Of a DNA stretch of 64,000 nt, positions 44,668 through 55,800 are shown one piece after another. Position 1 is the first letter of the stretch; the number at the start of each line of letters is the position of its first letter. Below the pieces are notes generated by a model. The model saw only the letters and a program-made list of their open reading frames with translations, ran no database searches and had not been told where the DNA came from. This stretch comes from Tulasnella sp. 424. Taxonomy: Eukaryota > Basidiomycota > Agaricomycetes > Cantharellales > Tulasnellaceae. The stretch covers positions 1-64,000 of the forward strand of contig WSUB01000068.1 of the NCBI GenBank assembly GCA_019633425.1, written 5' to 3'. The position numbers and the translations under genes are program-made.

Positions 44668-45556
44668 AGGCCAGATTTACCACCAAAGATGACTCGGTAC
44701 CCCAACTATGTAGCCGAGGAGGAAGCAATTCAGAATGACTATTTGTAGAGATATGTTGACACTGGGGAGTGACCGCAGAATTGGATTCAAGGGCTGAACC
44801 TGAACGGTCGATTTGAAGAGTGAGCCTTATGCTGCTGAACTCTCGATGAGATGTCTGATCGCGGTCTGGTTTTTATTTCAGATACCCAAAGCAGCAACGA
44901 CTACTAGCTTTGAAGAAATAATTCGTAGCCGCCGTGGCCAGTCCATCAATGCATATTCCTTTATTGTCCCTAACGTCCCTCGCCGCATCCACACCAACAG
45001 TCCCGAAATTTGACACCATTCTGATCGCTCCACCATATTCGTCCTCTTTCTCGAGGGACGCATTCGAAAAATTCCCGATACCGACTCTTGCAGCGGAACC
45101 TTCAGTCGTCTTTCCATGGTTGGTGAGTGGTGCTGGTGAAGGGCTGGAAAGGGGCAGGGCGCTCCTGGCAAAATGGGGGTAACGACGATGTGAGGACGTC
45201 GTAGATCAAGACGAACAATGAATTGAATCAGGGACCTGATGTCTGACCCTTTTCGTTCCGGCAGAGAGACCCGCCAACTACGTCTCTCTTCAGGCGAACG
45301 AAGCAACATTGTCTCATGGGTATACGTGGGACCGAAGAAGGTCACAGATACTTGGCTTGTACATTGTGACATCAGTACGAGCGGAGCAGAACACTCTCTA
45401 TATGAGTTTCGGCTTACTTTATGTTTGCTTCTATATACCGACGTTATCATTTGGGAAGGCGATCCAAGTGGCGTGTCCACCTCCTCGGCTTTCTCCCTTG
45501 TGTACCGACATTCCTGTCGCCTTTCCCCCAGACCCCACGCGCAAGTCACCTGAGAT
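44668..45556 (+). pseudogene. MT-A70 family methyltransferase-like pseudogene (METTL14/KAR4 type)
   Basis: Fragments of one conserved protein appear in order but in different frames: RPDLPPKMTRYPNYVAEEEA-IQNDY (stop at 44746), RYVDTGE and PQNWIQ (separated by TGA at 44770), then MHIPLLSLTSL..KFDTILIAPPYSSSF, EKFPIPTLAAEPSVVFPWL, GAGEGLERGRALLAKWG (stop at 45180), RRCEDVV, IKTN, RTKQHCLMGIRGT (45295-45333), TDTWLVHCDI and DVIIWEGDPS (45440-45469). These match the METTL14-like branch of MT-A70 proteins (RNA m6A methyltransferase complex; Kar4 in yeast). The catalytic-site motif (DPPW in METTL3, EPPL in METTL14) reads APPY. At least three stops and several frameshifts make it non-functional as a whole. 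Confidence 0.88.
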
Positions 45557-45617
45557 TTAGTCTCCCGGGCCAGACTGATAGCAACTTGTGAGTGTGGGTA
45601 TGTAGGTTCGTTATTAT

Positions 45618-45905
45618 CACGGGGAGTATGTCACATTTTTCGCGGGCGGAGACGATGGTGAAAATGTTGTCATTATGACAGCTTTAGCCCTCTTTCAATT
45701 GCTCAAAAGGGTGGCAAAAATGAAATTAGGTTGTCGCAATGGCGGAACGGGGCGAAAGGTGAAAGGGTGAAAATGGCGCCCCTTTCACGTAACGTTTTCG
45801 ACGAGGCGAAACCCGTTCGCCAATTGAAACACTGGCGAAAACACGCACAATATCACCGTTTCCGCAAGCATTTTCTCCAGCGAAAAAGTTTAGATACTCC
45901 CGGTG
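45618..45905. mobile_element. MITE-like element (288 bp) with imperfect terminal inverted repeats
   Basis: The left end begins CACGGGGAGTATGTCACATT and the right end, read in reverse complement, begins CACCGGGAGTATCTAAACTT; 21 of the first 26 positions match. The flanks show the same TAT triplet on both sides (45615-45617 and 45906-45908), a possible target duplication. Inside are two stable hairpins: GTGAAAGGG/CCCTTTCAC (45759-45788) and GGCGAA-ACCCG-TTCGCC (45805-45821). No transposase is encoded. The superfamily is not assigned. Confidence 0.6.
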
Positions 45906-46079
45906 TATCCTGAAATGGACTAAGCCAAACAAACCTCTGGGAAGCAACGTGCGAAATTATAAGATAGTCTACGCAGTCAGCCGACTCGGAGAACGGAGAT
46001 TTAATCACTCGACACAACCCTTGACTTATTGATTACGGGGCTTCAGAGTACTGTACGTGTGATACAGGTGTTCTAGTAT

Positions 46080-48290
46080 CCTTGCTAAGGGTAGTCGTTT
46101 ACGTTTCTCCTACAGAAATAGGAACCGTCAAAGCACTGCGAGTGGCGCGATCAACATTCCTAAGTCGGTGACCAGCTGAAAGGCTTTCTGACATCTTATT
46201 AATTGAATTGCCCTCGGCACCGCCTAGAAACATCATGCATCATGCTCTTACGATTCTCGAGATTATACAACTTATTCTCTCCTCGGGGGTTAGCCGGAAA
46301 ACGATGCTCGATGTTGCGTTGACTTGTCGATTATGGAAAGGTCCTGCACTTGATCAGCTTTGGAAGGATTTAAGCTCGGTTTTTCCTTTGCTATGGGTCC
46401 TCGCCCCACTAAAAGTCATGGGACAGCTTGCAGGGCGTTTGGAGACCTTTTGGGTAGGTACGGTTTCTCGTTGACGGGGCCTCAAACGATGCTAATAACA
46501 AGCGATGGCATTTAGGCGCTCGACGTTCCTTTTCCTCTCCCGGAGCACTGGGATACATTCGAACCCTACGCACGACGCGTCCGCACTCTCACCTTCGACG
46601 TATCTCCCTCAGTCGGTGCTGCCTTTTACACCACAACGTTTCAGACGATCGCCCAGTTCCGACCTCCCGGGGAAAGCTTGCTCCCTAATTTGCGGAAATT
46701 CACTTACAACGCACGTCGACTGCCACAGGAGAGAAGTCTGTTACCCTTCCTCATCTTCCTCGGTCCTTCAATTGTCAAGCTGGAACTTCGCGAGGTCGTT
46801 CAAGGAGAGATGAACGGCTTCCTGGCATATGTCGCTCAAAGGGTCCCTTACTTGCGGGAGCTCACGATTGGAGGATATGGACTCTTGGACGTAGATGCGA
46901 CCGCTCTGGCAGCCTGCCTGCTCCGCTTGGAAAAGCTGGAGTTCCTCCAGTCGTCATCTATACGACTGACACCGGCTGTATGGAACGCTATGGCGCAACA
47001 CCCTTACCTCACCTACGCTTCATTCGATGCACCGCGATGGAGCCGTGTGTCCACCGCACTTGACTTCCAGCCCAGAGCGTTTGAGAAACTGGGGAGACTT
47101 GCCATCGGAGCGAGCTTTGATTTCCTGTGCAGTTTATTCGAGAGCCAGAACGACCTACCCACCCTTACCCGCGTGGTCTTCGAAGGGGGGCAGACAGGGC
47201 AAGGGAGGAGCGAATTCCGCCGGTTGTGCAAGCTGTTGGTCCAAAAGCTCCCCAACCTCGATTTCGTCTGGCTGGCCTGTCACTCGAACGCAGTGCAAGA
47301 CGACGAAGCCCTCGACCTCGGTGACTTCCGACCTTTGCTGCAATGCAAAAACCTTCGATACTTCCACCTGGCGCACCCCTGCGGGGTGTCAGTCACCGTC
47401 AGTGAAATGGATGAACTCCTTGATGCATGGCCGCGGATTAGCACGCTTGCTCTGCAATATACGCCAAACTGCGTGGACTCCAAAGGGTCCACCCACAGCA
47501 TCAAGTGGACACCACCGACCCTCCCTCTTAACGTGTTGGACAATATCGCCGAAAAATGCCCCAAAATCAAGGAGCTCAGTCTGGTTCTTGATGCAACAGC
47601 GCCGATCAACAACACTCCGAGGTTGGTTGAGCCGCATTTTGAGTGCCTGCGCGAGTTAGCAGTGTCGCTGTCGAGCATCGATAATCCAGCAAACGTCGCG
47701 AGTTTCTTGGCCCAACGTTCCAAGATGTGCTTCTCGTTAGAATTCATTGTACCACACGATCTTCACGCCAGCCTACGTGAAAGAATAAAGGAGGATAATA
47801 GAAAGTGGGACCAAGTCCGAGAACACTTGCAGTTACTGTTTAATCAAAAGGAGAAACTTGAGGAGGAGTTCAGGCTAAGGATCCAGGAGGAGCGAACGAG
47901 GCTTATGCAAGGACCGAAGGAAGTGATGACTTCGACGTTGTCAATCTCCGAATACACATAACCTCAGAAGTATGTCGGGTCTAATTGCAGTGCAAGAATA
48001 CTATGCTGAACTCGCTCTCTCAGCCTTGAATTGAGGGGAGGGGGAGATGGACGTCGCTCCTGAGGAATTTGAAGGCAGACGGGAAGGATAGAGTCTCACA
48101 GACTAACGAGAAGACAGTTGTGTTCTTGGTGGGGATCTACGACCTAGGTTTAGACTACTTTGCTCTCGCCCAAGTGTCATGAATGCACGAGGCATTCGAA
48201 ACCGAAATCGGGGTTGGAATTTTGAGATCAAGAATGACCACGAGCACGTGCCCTCCGGTTCTGGTTGGATAATACGGGACTGCAGCCTAG
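46080..48290. repeat. F-box gene duplication, unit 1
   Basis: Gene 46235-47961 with its 5' flank (ACAGAAAT.GGAACCG near 46112) and 3' flank (GTCTAATTGCAGTGCAAGA near 47978), both recognisable again around 48998 and 50849. Confidence 0.7.
46235..47961 (+). CDS. F-box-like protein, copy 1
   Basis: Two exons (46235-46453 and 46516-47961) total 1665 nt, or 554 residues. The N-terminus (ILEIIQLILSSGVSRKTMLD, VALTCRLWKGPALDQLWKDL) has the shape of a basidiomycete F-box: a helix, then VALTCR.WK.PALD.LW. A long leucine-rich region follows, with loosely spaced repeats (LRLEKLEFL, LRYFHLAHPCG, LPLNVLDNIAEKCPKIKEL), and the C-terminus is a charged coiled coil (KWDQVREHLQLLFNQKEKLE). By family such proteins recruit targets to SCF ubiquitin ligases through Skp1. 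This family is greatly expanded in Agaricomycetes and the target is unknown. The acceptor TTTAG before GCGCTCGAC restores the ALDVPFPLPEHW frame. Confidence 0.85.
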
Positions 48291-49116
48291 CTCAGTTGCT
48301 CGCACTCGTTTAGTATCTCTGGCCAATGAGACGCGCGATAGCCCTTCAAAATGCCCGACCGCGTGCAAACGGCCCGATTATCCTTTCCAGAAGCGCACGA
48401 TGCAAAAAGCGGACCACAGTCCCCCCTTTCCTCCAATGCTACTTCTTCAACCACCTGCACTGATCATAAATCTACGCATTTCGTGAACATTTTACGAACG
48501 GATGTAATCCGAGATCTCAAGGAATGGCTCACAGATCAACTAAAATGTTTGGGTGCATCCGCAAACAAGCCGCAACGGAATCGCAACATATGGATTTTAG
48601 GTTGTCGCTTGAGAAGCACATAAACACATTGTTCTTGTTCTGGTGAGTACAAATTCATTCCAAATCTTCATTGCTCAGAAGCCTTGACGGTGGACGAGAT
48701 CGCTGGTGCCTATCCAGGTACCAGCGCCACGGTAAAGTAGGAGGACTTTGTGATGGGATATTTACAAGAGTACTTTGGCGTATACGTAGGATGATGCATT
48801 TGTAGCGGGTTGTGACAAGTCCCTCTATATCGTCACAGAAACCGTGGGAGGTAAATGAAAAATTACCTGAAATGGAGTTTAACGAGCAACCAACTCGAGG
48901 CGACCCTGAACCTTCTAATTCCCGCCCCGCAAATACTGTAGGTGTAATACGGCTGCATAATATGCCGAGCTAAACATGACTGTTTAGTTGTTTCCTCAGA
49001 AATCCGAACCGCTAAAACACTGCAAGCGTTGCTCGACCTCTGTAAGTCCGTGACAAACCGGAAGCGATTTGACATCCCCGTTAAGTGCACCACCTTCGGT
49101 ACTGCATAGAAACATT
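47962..49116. other. Intergenic region between the F-box-like genes
   Basis: 3' flank of copy 1, a non-duplicated stretch near 48300-48900 without a recognisable gene, then the 5' flank of copy 2. Confidence 0.5.
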
Positions 49117-51125
49117 ATGCATCCTGCTCTGGCAATTCTCGAGATTATCCACCTTATCCTTTCCTCGGGAATTAGCCGGAAAACCATGCTCAATGTCGCG
49201 TTGACTTGTCGGTTATGGAAAGATCCCGGACTTGATCAGCTTTGGAGAGATTTGGACTCAGTTTTTCCCTTGGTATGGGTCCTCGTGCCGCTGAGAGTGG
49301 GTTCTCGGGACGCGAGGACCATTTGGGTAATTTAATCGTCCCATTGAAGGTTCTTCGTAACGCTAACTGCAGATGATGGCATTCAGACTCTTAACGTTCC
49401 TTTTCCTCTTCCGGAAAACTGGGATAGATTCGAAACCTACGCACGACGTGTCCACACGCTCAACTTCGACGTATCTCCCTCAACCGGTAATGCCGTTTGC
49501 CGAACAACCTTTAGAAGGATCGCCCAATTTCGGCCGCCTGGGAAATTTCTGCTCCCCAACTTGCGCAAATTCACCTACAACGCGGGTAAGATGTCAATAC
49601 AGGAAGCTCTCCCACCCTTCCTCATCTTCCTGGGCCCTTCAATAGCGGAGCTGGGACTTCGTGACCCCGTTCCAGGAGGAGTAGACGGTTTCTTGGCACA
49701 CGTCGCCCACAGCGCCCCACGTGTGCAGAATCTCAGGATTGAAGGAGATGAAATATCGGATGCAGATTCGGCCGCTTTGGAGACCAGCCTGCTCCGCTTG
49801 GAAAAGTTGGAGACCCTTCGCTCGTCGTCCACACGCCTTACACCCGCTACGTGGAACGCCATAGCACAGCACCCTTGCCTAACCTACGCTGCATTCGAGG
49901 CACAAGGTTGGGGTTACGCGGCCCCTTCAGTTGGCATTCAGCCTGGAGCGTTTGAGAAATTGGAAAGACTCGCTATCAGGGCAAGTTTCGACTTCCTGTG
50001 CAGTTTACTGGAGACGCAGCATGAACTGTCCGCCCTTACTCATGTGGTCCTCGAAGGGGGACCGATGGGGCAAGGAAGGAGCGAATTCCACCGGTTGTGC
50101 AAGCTGTTGGTTCAAAAACTCCCTATCCTCAGTCTGGTCAGGCTTGTCTGTCACTCAAATGCGGTACGAGCCGACAAGGCTCTCGAGCTCGGTGACTTTC
50201 GACCTTTTCTACGATGCAAAAACCTTCGATATTTCCACCTGTCACACCCATGCGGGGTCTCGGTTACCGCCAGCGAAATTGGTGAGCTCCTTGATGCCTG
50301 GCCAGGCATCAAGATGCTTTCCCTGGAATACGCGCCGTACTGCGTAGACTCCGTAGGATCCATCCACAGTATCAAATGGACACCTCCGACCCTTCCTCTC
50401 AATGTGTTGGACACGATCGCCAGGAAAAGGCCCAAAATTAGGCAGCTCAGCCTGGTCCTCGATGCAACCGCGCCGATCAAGAATACCTCGACATCGCTTG
50501 AGCCGCAGTTCGAATGCCTAGATGAGTTGAAGGTGTCGCTGTCTAGTGTCGGTCATCCAGCAGACGTCGCAAGTTTCCTGGCACGGCGTTCGAAGACACC
50601 CTTCGCTCTGAAATTCGAAATGCCGTCCAATATTTCCGGTAACCTGCGTCAAAGGCTACAGGACGACAAAAAAAAGTGGGATCAGATCCAAGAACACCTG
50701 CAGTTACTGTGTGATCAAAAGGAGAGACTGGAGGAAGAATTCAGGCTAAGGCTGCAAGTGGAGCGAACGAGGCATATGCAAGAACTGAGGGAGGTGATGG
50801 CGTCGACACAATAAATCTCTGAAGATGAATAATGAGAAATATGGTGAGTCTAATTGCAGCGCAAGAGTCCATATGCTGAACCCGCTCTTTCAGAGATGAA
50901 GTTGAGTTGGAGAAAGAAATCGCTCCTGAGGATGTGCCGCGCGAGTGGGGGCACGCGTAGAGAAAGACAGGAAGAGAGGTGTCTTGCAAACCAATGGGAG
51001 AGGTAATCATGTTTTTGGAGAAGGTCTTACGACCTGGCTTTGCGTTCCGTCACTTGTAAACCTAGGCCAGGACTTGGAGCAAAGAATGACCACGGAAATT
51101 GACCTAATACTCGTGTGCAAATCCC
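48930..51125. repeat. F-box gene duplication, unit 2
   Basis: Second unit with gene 49117-50814 and similar flanks, including AGAATGACCACG near 51083, also present near 48231. Confidence 0.7.
49117..50814 (+). CDS. F-box-like protein, copy 2
   Basis: Two exons (49117-49326 and 49387-50814) total 1638 nt, or 545 residues. The F-box-like start is ILEIIHLILSSGISRKTMLN with VALTCRLWKDPGLDQLWRDL. The junction reads TIW-TLNVPFPLPENW. The leucine-rich body (LRLEKLETLRSSSTRLTP, LRYFHLSHPCGVSVTASEI) and the terminal coiled coil (KWDQIQEHLQLLCDQKERLE) follow copy 1 closely. Same exon layout as copy 1, with no frame break. The many amino-acid changes in the middle, where substrate recognition is expected, contrast with the conserved ends; this is an impression from reading, not a calculation. 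Confidence 0.85.
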
Positions 51126-51282
51126 CCCTTTACATTGAGTTCAAGTAGTATAAGCGGCGCCTGATACCAGTTCCGAATGGTATACTGAATTGAATAAAGA
51201 GTAATCTGTAAAGCTGAGAGGTGGATGGGACTGATTCAGGATTTTGAACATGTGGGATTAAGCTCTATGATCCAAACTTACC
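50815..51282. other. Intergenic spacer, no gene seen
   Basis: 3' flank of the second F-box unit, facing the 3' end of the LRR gene. No gene seen. Confidence 0.5.
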
Positions 51283-52691
51283 CTAATCAGACACTAATCT
51301 GTCTAGATCTTCCTCCCACCCTGCGTACCACTCGAACCGGTCACATCCCACTGCACAAAGCCACTCCTCTCGTAGTTGGTCTCGAGTCTTGACTGTGGTA
51401 GTTCGGTCGAACAGCGACGGCAGTGGTTGGTACAAGTCTGGAAGCGTGGTGCGGTCTGAGGCGTATGTCCAGATCCGGATAAGTTGTTGGGGAGAAAGAC
51501 CGAGCCCGAGGACCGAGAGAACTTGTAGCTGGATTTCGGTTGGAAGTAAACACCAGGGCGATTTGTTTTTTGGGTTCAAAGTGGGAAGGAGGAGCGTTCT
51601 GCTCGGACTAAGTAAGTGGAGAGCGGAGATGGTTGCCATTGATGTTAAAACACGATTACGAGTGAAGATGGCGCTCATCTGAGCTTTGAGGTCTGGCCAA
51701 GCCATCTCGCTTATCTCGCCTGAACTGGATGCAGCTGATTTTGGTGGGATGGTTCCGGCTAACGGATGACGTGCCGGTATGTCTGCTGAGAAATTGTTGG
51801 CAAACATCTCGAAGTGGTGTATTGAGAAATTTGAAGTCTTGAGAACCTGGACGACGGCCTGGGCGCATGAAAGGGTAAGGGTGTTGCCGTTTAATCTCAG
51901 GTCTGACAGGCGACGAGACGCTATCTTGGTAAACTTCCGGCCCAGTGACATCTGATACCCCGTGACCGGTGTAACATGCTCTGGCCCATTGTTGGCGAGG
52001 AAGTTGACGATGTAAGGAGTTGAGATGGGCGTGAGCCCAACTGCACTCAGGTGGAGTTCGCGGAGGTGGGGAGCTGATAGGTTCGGAAGGAAACGGAATA
52101 GAAACGTGTCCGATAGCTGAGGATTATTATTCAGCGAGAGGACTTCGAGAACGGAATGGTTGAGTGCGGAGGTCAAGGCTGACGTGAGATTCCAAGACGG
52201 ATTGAATTGGTTCTAGATATGTACCACCAACCACGGTCAAATATTTTCGGATTCATTGTTGTGGGAGGTACTCACATTTTGGAGAAACAAGGAGCGAAGA
52301 CTCCGGTTTCCGTCCAAGTATCGCGCAATGGATCCGAGCCCAAGATTCCCTATCTGACACGAGTTGATAGTGATTGAATCGAGGTAAATGTTGCGACGGG
52401 CCCAGCTTGAAGAGAGGAAGTCGAACAAAATGGCAGTTCCTTCATCTCCAAGTGGGTTGTGACCGAGAACGACAGTTCTAATAGTATGATTTGATTCGAG
52501 CATTGAAATAATGTGCTGAGCGCCTATATAATGCGACCAATCAGGTTAGAGGACAGCCGGATAGGTCATACCGGACACTTACCAGTTATTCCTTCCAAAC
52601 CTCGGTCGTGGAGCTCAAGGTGGAACTTTGAAGCTTGGGCCCGAAGACTGTCGGGCTGGTAGCCTCTTAATAGACTAAATAGGAATGTCAT
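51283..52691 (-). CDS. Leucine-rich repeat (RNI-like) protein
   Basis: Three exons (52691-52583, 52523-52276, 52212-51283) total 1287 nt, or 428 residues. The N-terminus MTFLFSLLRGYQPDSLRAQ leads into ribonuclease-inhibitor-type repeats: IRTVVLGHNPLGDEGTAILF, SITINSCQIGNLGLGSIARY, LEVLSLNNNPQLSDTFLF, LRELHLSAVGLTPIST, LSDLRLNGNTLTLSCAQAV. After a Ser/Pro linker the C-terminal part (LLPTEIQLQVLSVLGLGLSP..QLIRIWTYASDR) has an F-box-like look but sits at the C-terminus. The protein probably acts as an intracellular protein-binding scaffold; partner unknown. It is divergent from SMC1, with about 200 bp between starts. Confidence 0.8.
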
Positions 52692-52889
52692 GAATGCTCG
52701 ATCTCTAAATCAGGTGGGCGAGTTCAGGTGAAAGGGAACGGTTTGCTCCAGGGGAGGGGCGGCGATGGAAATGCCAACGTCGCTCTGGGAACTTGAAATC
52801 CCCACGGTTCCTATTCGCGTTCTGACCAGCGCGTTTGTTCGCCCAACAACAAAAGTCGCGCAGACCGAGTCCGTCGGCACCCTTACAAA

Positions 52890-55800
52890 ATGCCTATTCA
52901 ACGGATAGAAGTTTCTGATTTCAAGTCTTACCGGTAATGCTCCTTTCTACCGGCACACTTGGCCAAAGTCGACTACGGACTGAACTTCCTTCATTTCACC
53001 ACCCGACACAGAGGACATCATGTTATTGGGCCGTTCCGTGATTTCACAAGTATCATGGGACCCAACGGCTCTGGAAAGTCCAACCTCATGGATGCCATAT
53101 CGTTTGTTCTGGGTATCAAGAGCGCCCAGCTTCGAAGCAGTCAGCTACGAGACCTCATCTATCGAGGCCGCAAGCTTGCAAGGGGAGACGCCGATGCGGC
53201 AGACGAGAATGAGGTAGACGCTGATGAAGGCGAGGGTACTGCAAAGAAGGCGTGGGTTATGGCAGTCTACGTCGACAACGAAGGCGACGAATACCACTTC
53301 CAACGAACGTGAGTGGATAGCGGAAGCGCGTTCGAGGTCCCCGAGTGAATGTTGCACCTTCCCCAGCATCACAGCGACAGGGAGCAGTGAATACAGAATA
53401 AATACAAGAGTTGTTAGCTACCAAGCATACAATGACAAGCTCGAAGTATTCAACATTCTCGTCAAGGCTAAGAATTTCCTCGTCTTCCAAGTAAGCTACC
53501 CAAGTGTTCAGTCTTCATGAATCGAGTGCTGATTCCCTACCTACCTAGGGCGACGTAGAGGCTGTGGCATCACAATCTCCGAAGGATCTTTCGAGACTTA
53601 TTGAACAGATTAGTGGGTGAGTCTGGTCGTGGGCGACAGTGGACTTCGCGTCTTGACGCCCCTCAGGTCTCTTGAGCTCGCAGAGGAATATGAGGAAGCC
53701 AAAGCTGCCCAAGACCGAGCGACAGAGAACGCCACCTTTCATTTCGCGAAGCGTCGAGGAATTGCAGGAGAAATAAAGCAATTTAGGGAGCAAAAGAGCG
53801 AGGCTGAGCGGTTTGAAAACCTGGTTGCTGAGAAGGTAACCTGTTCTTTGTTTTTCGTGTTGGAAGTTACCCTTACCTGGAACGGATCTTAGGACAGCCT
53901 TATAATTCACCGGCTCCTCTGGAAGCTCTACCACATCGAAGAGGCCATCGAAACCAACACGGCTCAGATTAAAACGAAGAATAATGAACTGGTCCAACTT
54001 CGAGCTGAGCAGGTAGGCTGAACAGGGATTTATTATCCGTCACTATATAATGACCCGAGTGTTCCAGACATCTCATGAGACAAGTCTAGAAAAGGCTCGA
54101 GCAGCCCAGGCCACCGCACGCAACGAAGTTCAAAAGAGAGAGAGAGTTATCAAGAAGAAGGAAAAGACTTTGGAGGGCAAGGTCTGACTTCCCGGTTTAG
54201 CGTCGGGATTATCATTTACCTGGTTCATTTGGCTCTGCCAGAAACCGGAACTCGTTCAAGCCGAAGCGCACATCGCCCATTCGACGCGTAAAGCGGAGCA
54301 TGCCAGCAAACAAGCGGAAGGCGTGCAGAAGGAGCACGAAAAACAGCAACGAACTCTGGAGAAGCTGAACGAGGACCTCGCGGCCATTCGGAAACTCGCA
54401 GATGAAGCTCAAGGTGAGCAGACAAAGGATAATACTCCGTGCAATCGCTAAATGTCACTCGTCTTTCAGAGGCCACGCGGAAGGCATCTCAAGCCGGGCT
54501 ATCCCTGAGCGAAGAGAGTCTGGAAGAATACCGAACGCTGTAAGTTTCTCTCACATTCGTTTGTACTACGATATCTAACCTCTGGTCGCAGGAAGAGCCA
54601 GGCTAACGTTCAAGCTGTAGAAGAGCGCCAACAAGTAGAAGCGCTCAAGCGTGAAGAGCGGACATTATCAAGGGCTCTTGCTTCTCAAAAGGACAAACTG
54701 AATCAACTTCTCCACAAGAAAGATAAGCTCACAGGCGATAGCGTCACCCAAACCGAGCTGCTCAAGGAGGTAAGTTTTGTTTTTCTGGGTATATTTTCAT
54801 CCACTGACAACGGTGTATATCCAGTCTGAGGCTAAGGTCAAGCGGCTACAGGCCGAGTTGGCTCAAGCGAAGCAGAATTTGGAGAACTCGCAAGCCGAAC
54901 GAGCCAGAATAACGTAAGTCCTAGTTCATTTTAACATAGAAACATTCTTTCTGACCTCGCACTTTAGTCAGCTTGAAATTGAGTTGAACGAGAAACTTCA
55001 GAAGATTCACGATCAGTTACGTGAAGCAGCTCAGGACTCCAATGAGACGGCCAAGGAAGCCAAGCAGAAGGATATGATGGCCAATCTCCAGAGGCTCTTC
55101 CCTGGTATGTTGAAGCTAAGTTGACAAGAATGGCTGGCTTCTTACTGCATACTTTCAGGCGTCAGAGGACGAGTTGTCGACCTGTGCAAGCCTACTCAGC
55201 GCAAATATGAAACCGCCGTATCGGTCATTCTCGGGAGGAATATCGATGCTATCGTCGTCGACCATGAGAAAACTGGTATCGACTGTATTAACGTGAGCGC
55301 ACTGAGAGTACCATTAAACCGAATTTCCTAACACCATTCCATCCCCTTGACTGTCGTAGTACCTGAGAGATCAACGCGCTGGACAAGCCACCTTCATTCC
55401 TTTGGACACCATCAAAGTCAAACCGATCAACGACAAGTTCCGCAGCTTTGCCAAGGGAGCCAGATTGGCGGTGGACGTCATTCAGTTCGATCCAGCAGTG
55501 GAACGGGCCATGCACCATGCATGCGGCAATGCGTTGGTTTGCGACACCATGGAGATCGCCAAGTACATTTGCTACGAGAAACAACAGGAAGTGAAAGGTC
55601 GCTTCGCATACCATTTCGTGATAACTTGGAGTGGTTGTTGATTTTTTTTCTGGTACAGCTGTCACACTCGAAGGAACCATCATTCACAAAGGAGGCAACA
55701 TCACTGGTGGTCGTAGCACGCATAATACCAAGAAATGGGAGGACAAAGAAGTTGCGAGTACGTCTCGCGCTACCTCGCCTGTTGATCGTGATGCTCAGCT

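Noticed and set aside
44878..45549. Long minus-strand open frame of 223 codons
   Set aside because: It starts with GTG, has no domain, and is antisense to the clearly recognisable MT-A70 pseudogene.
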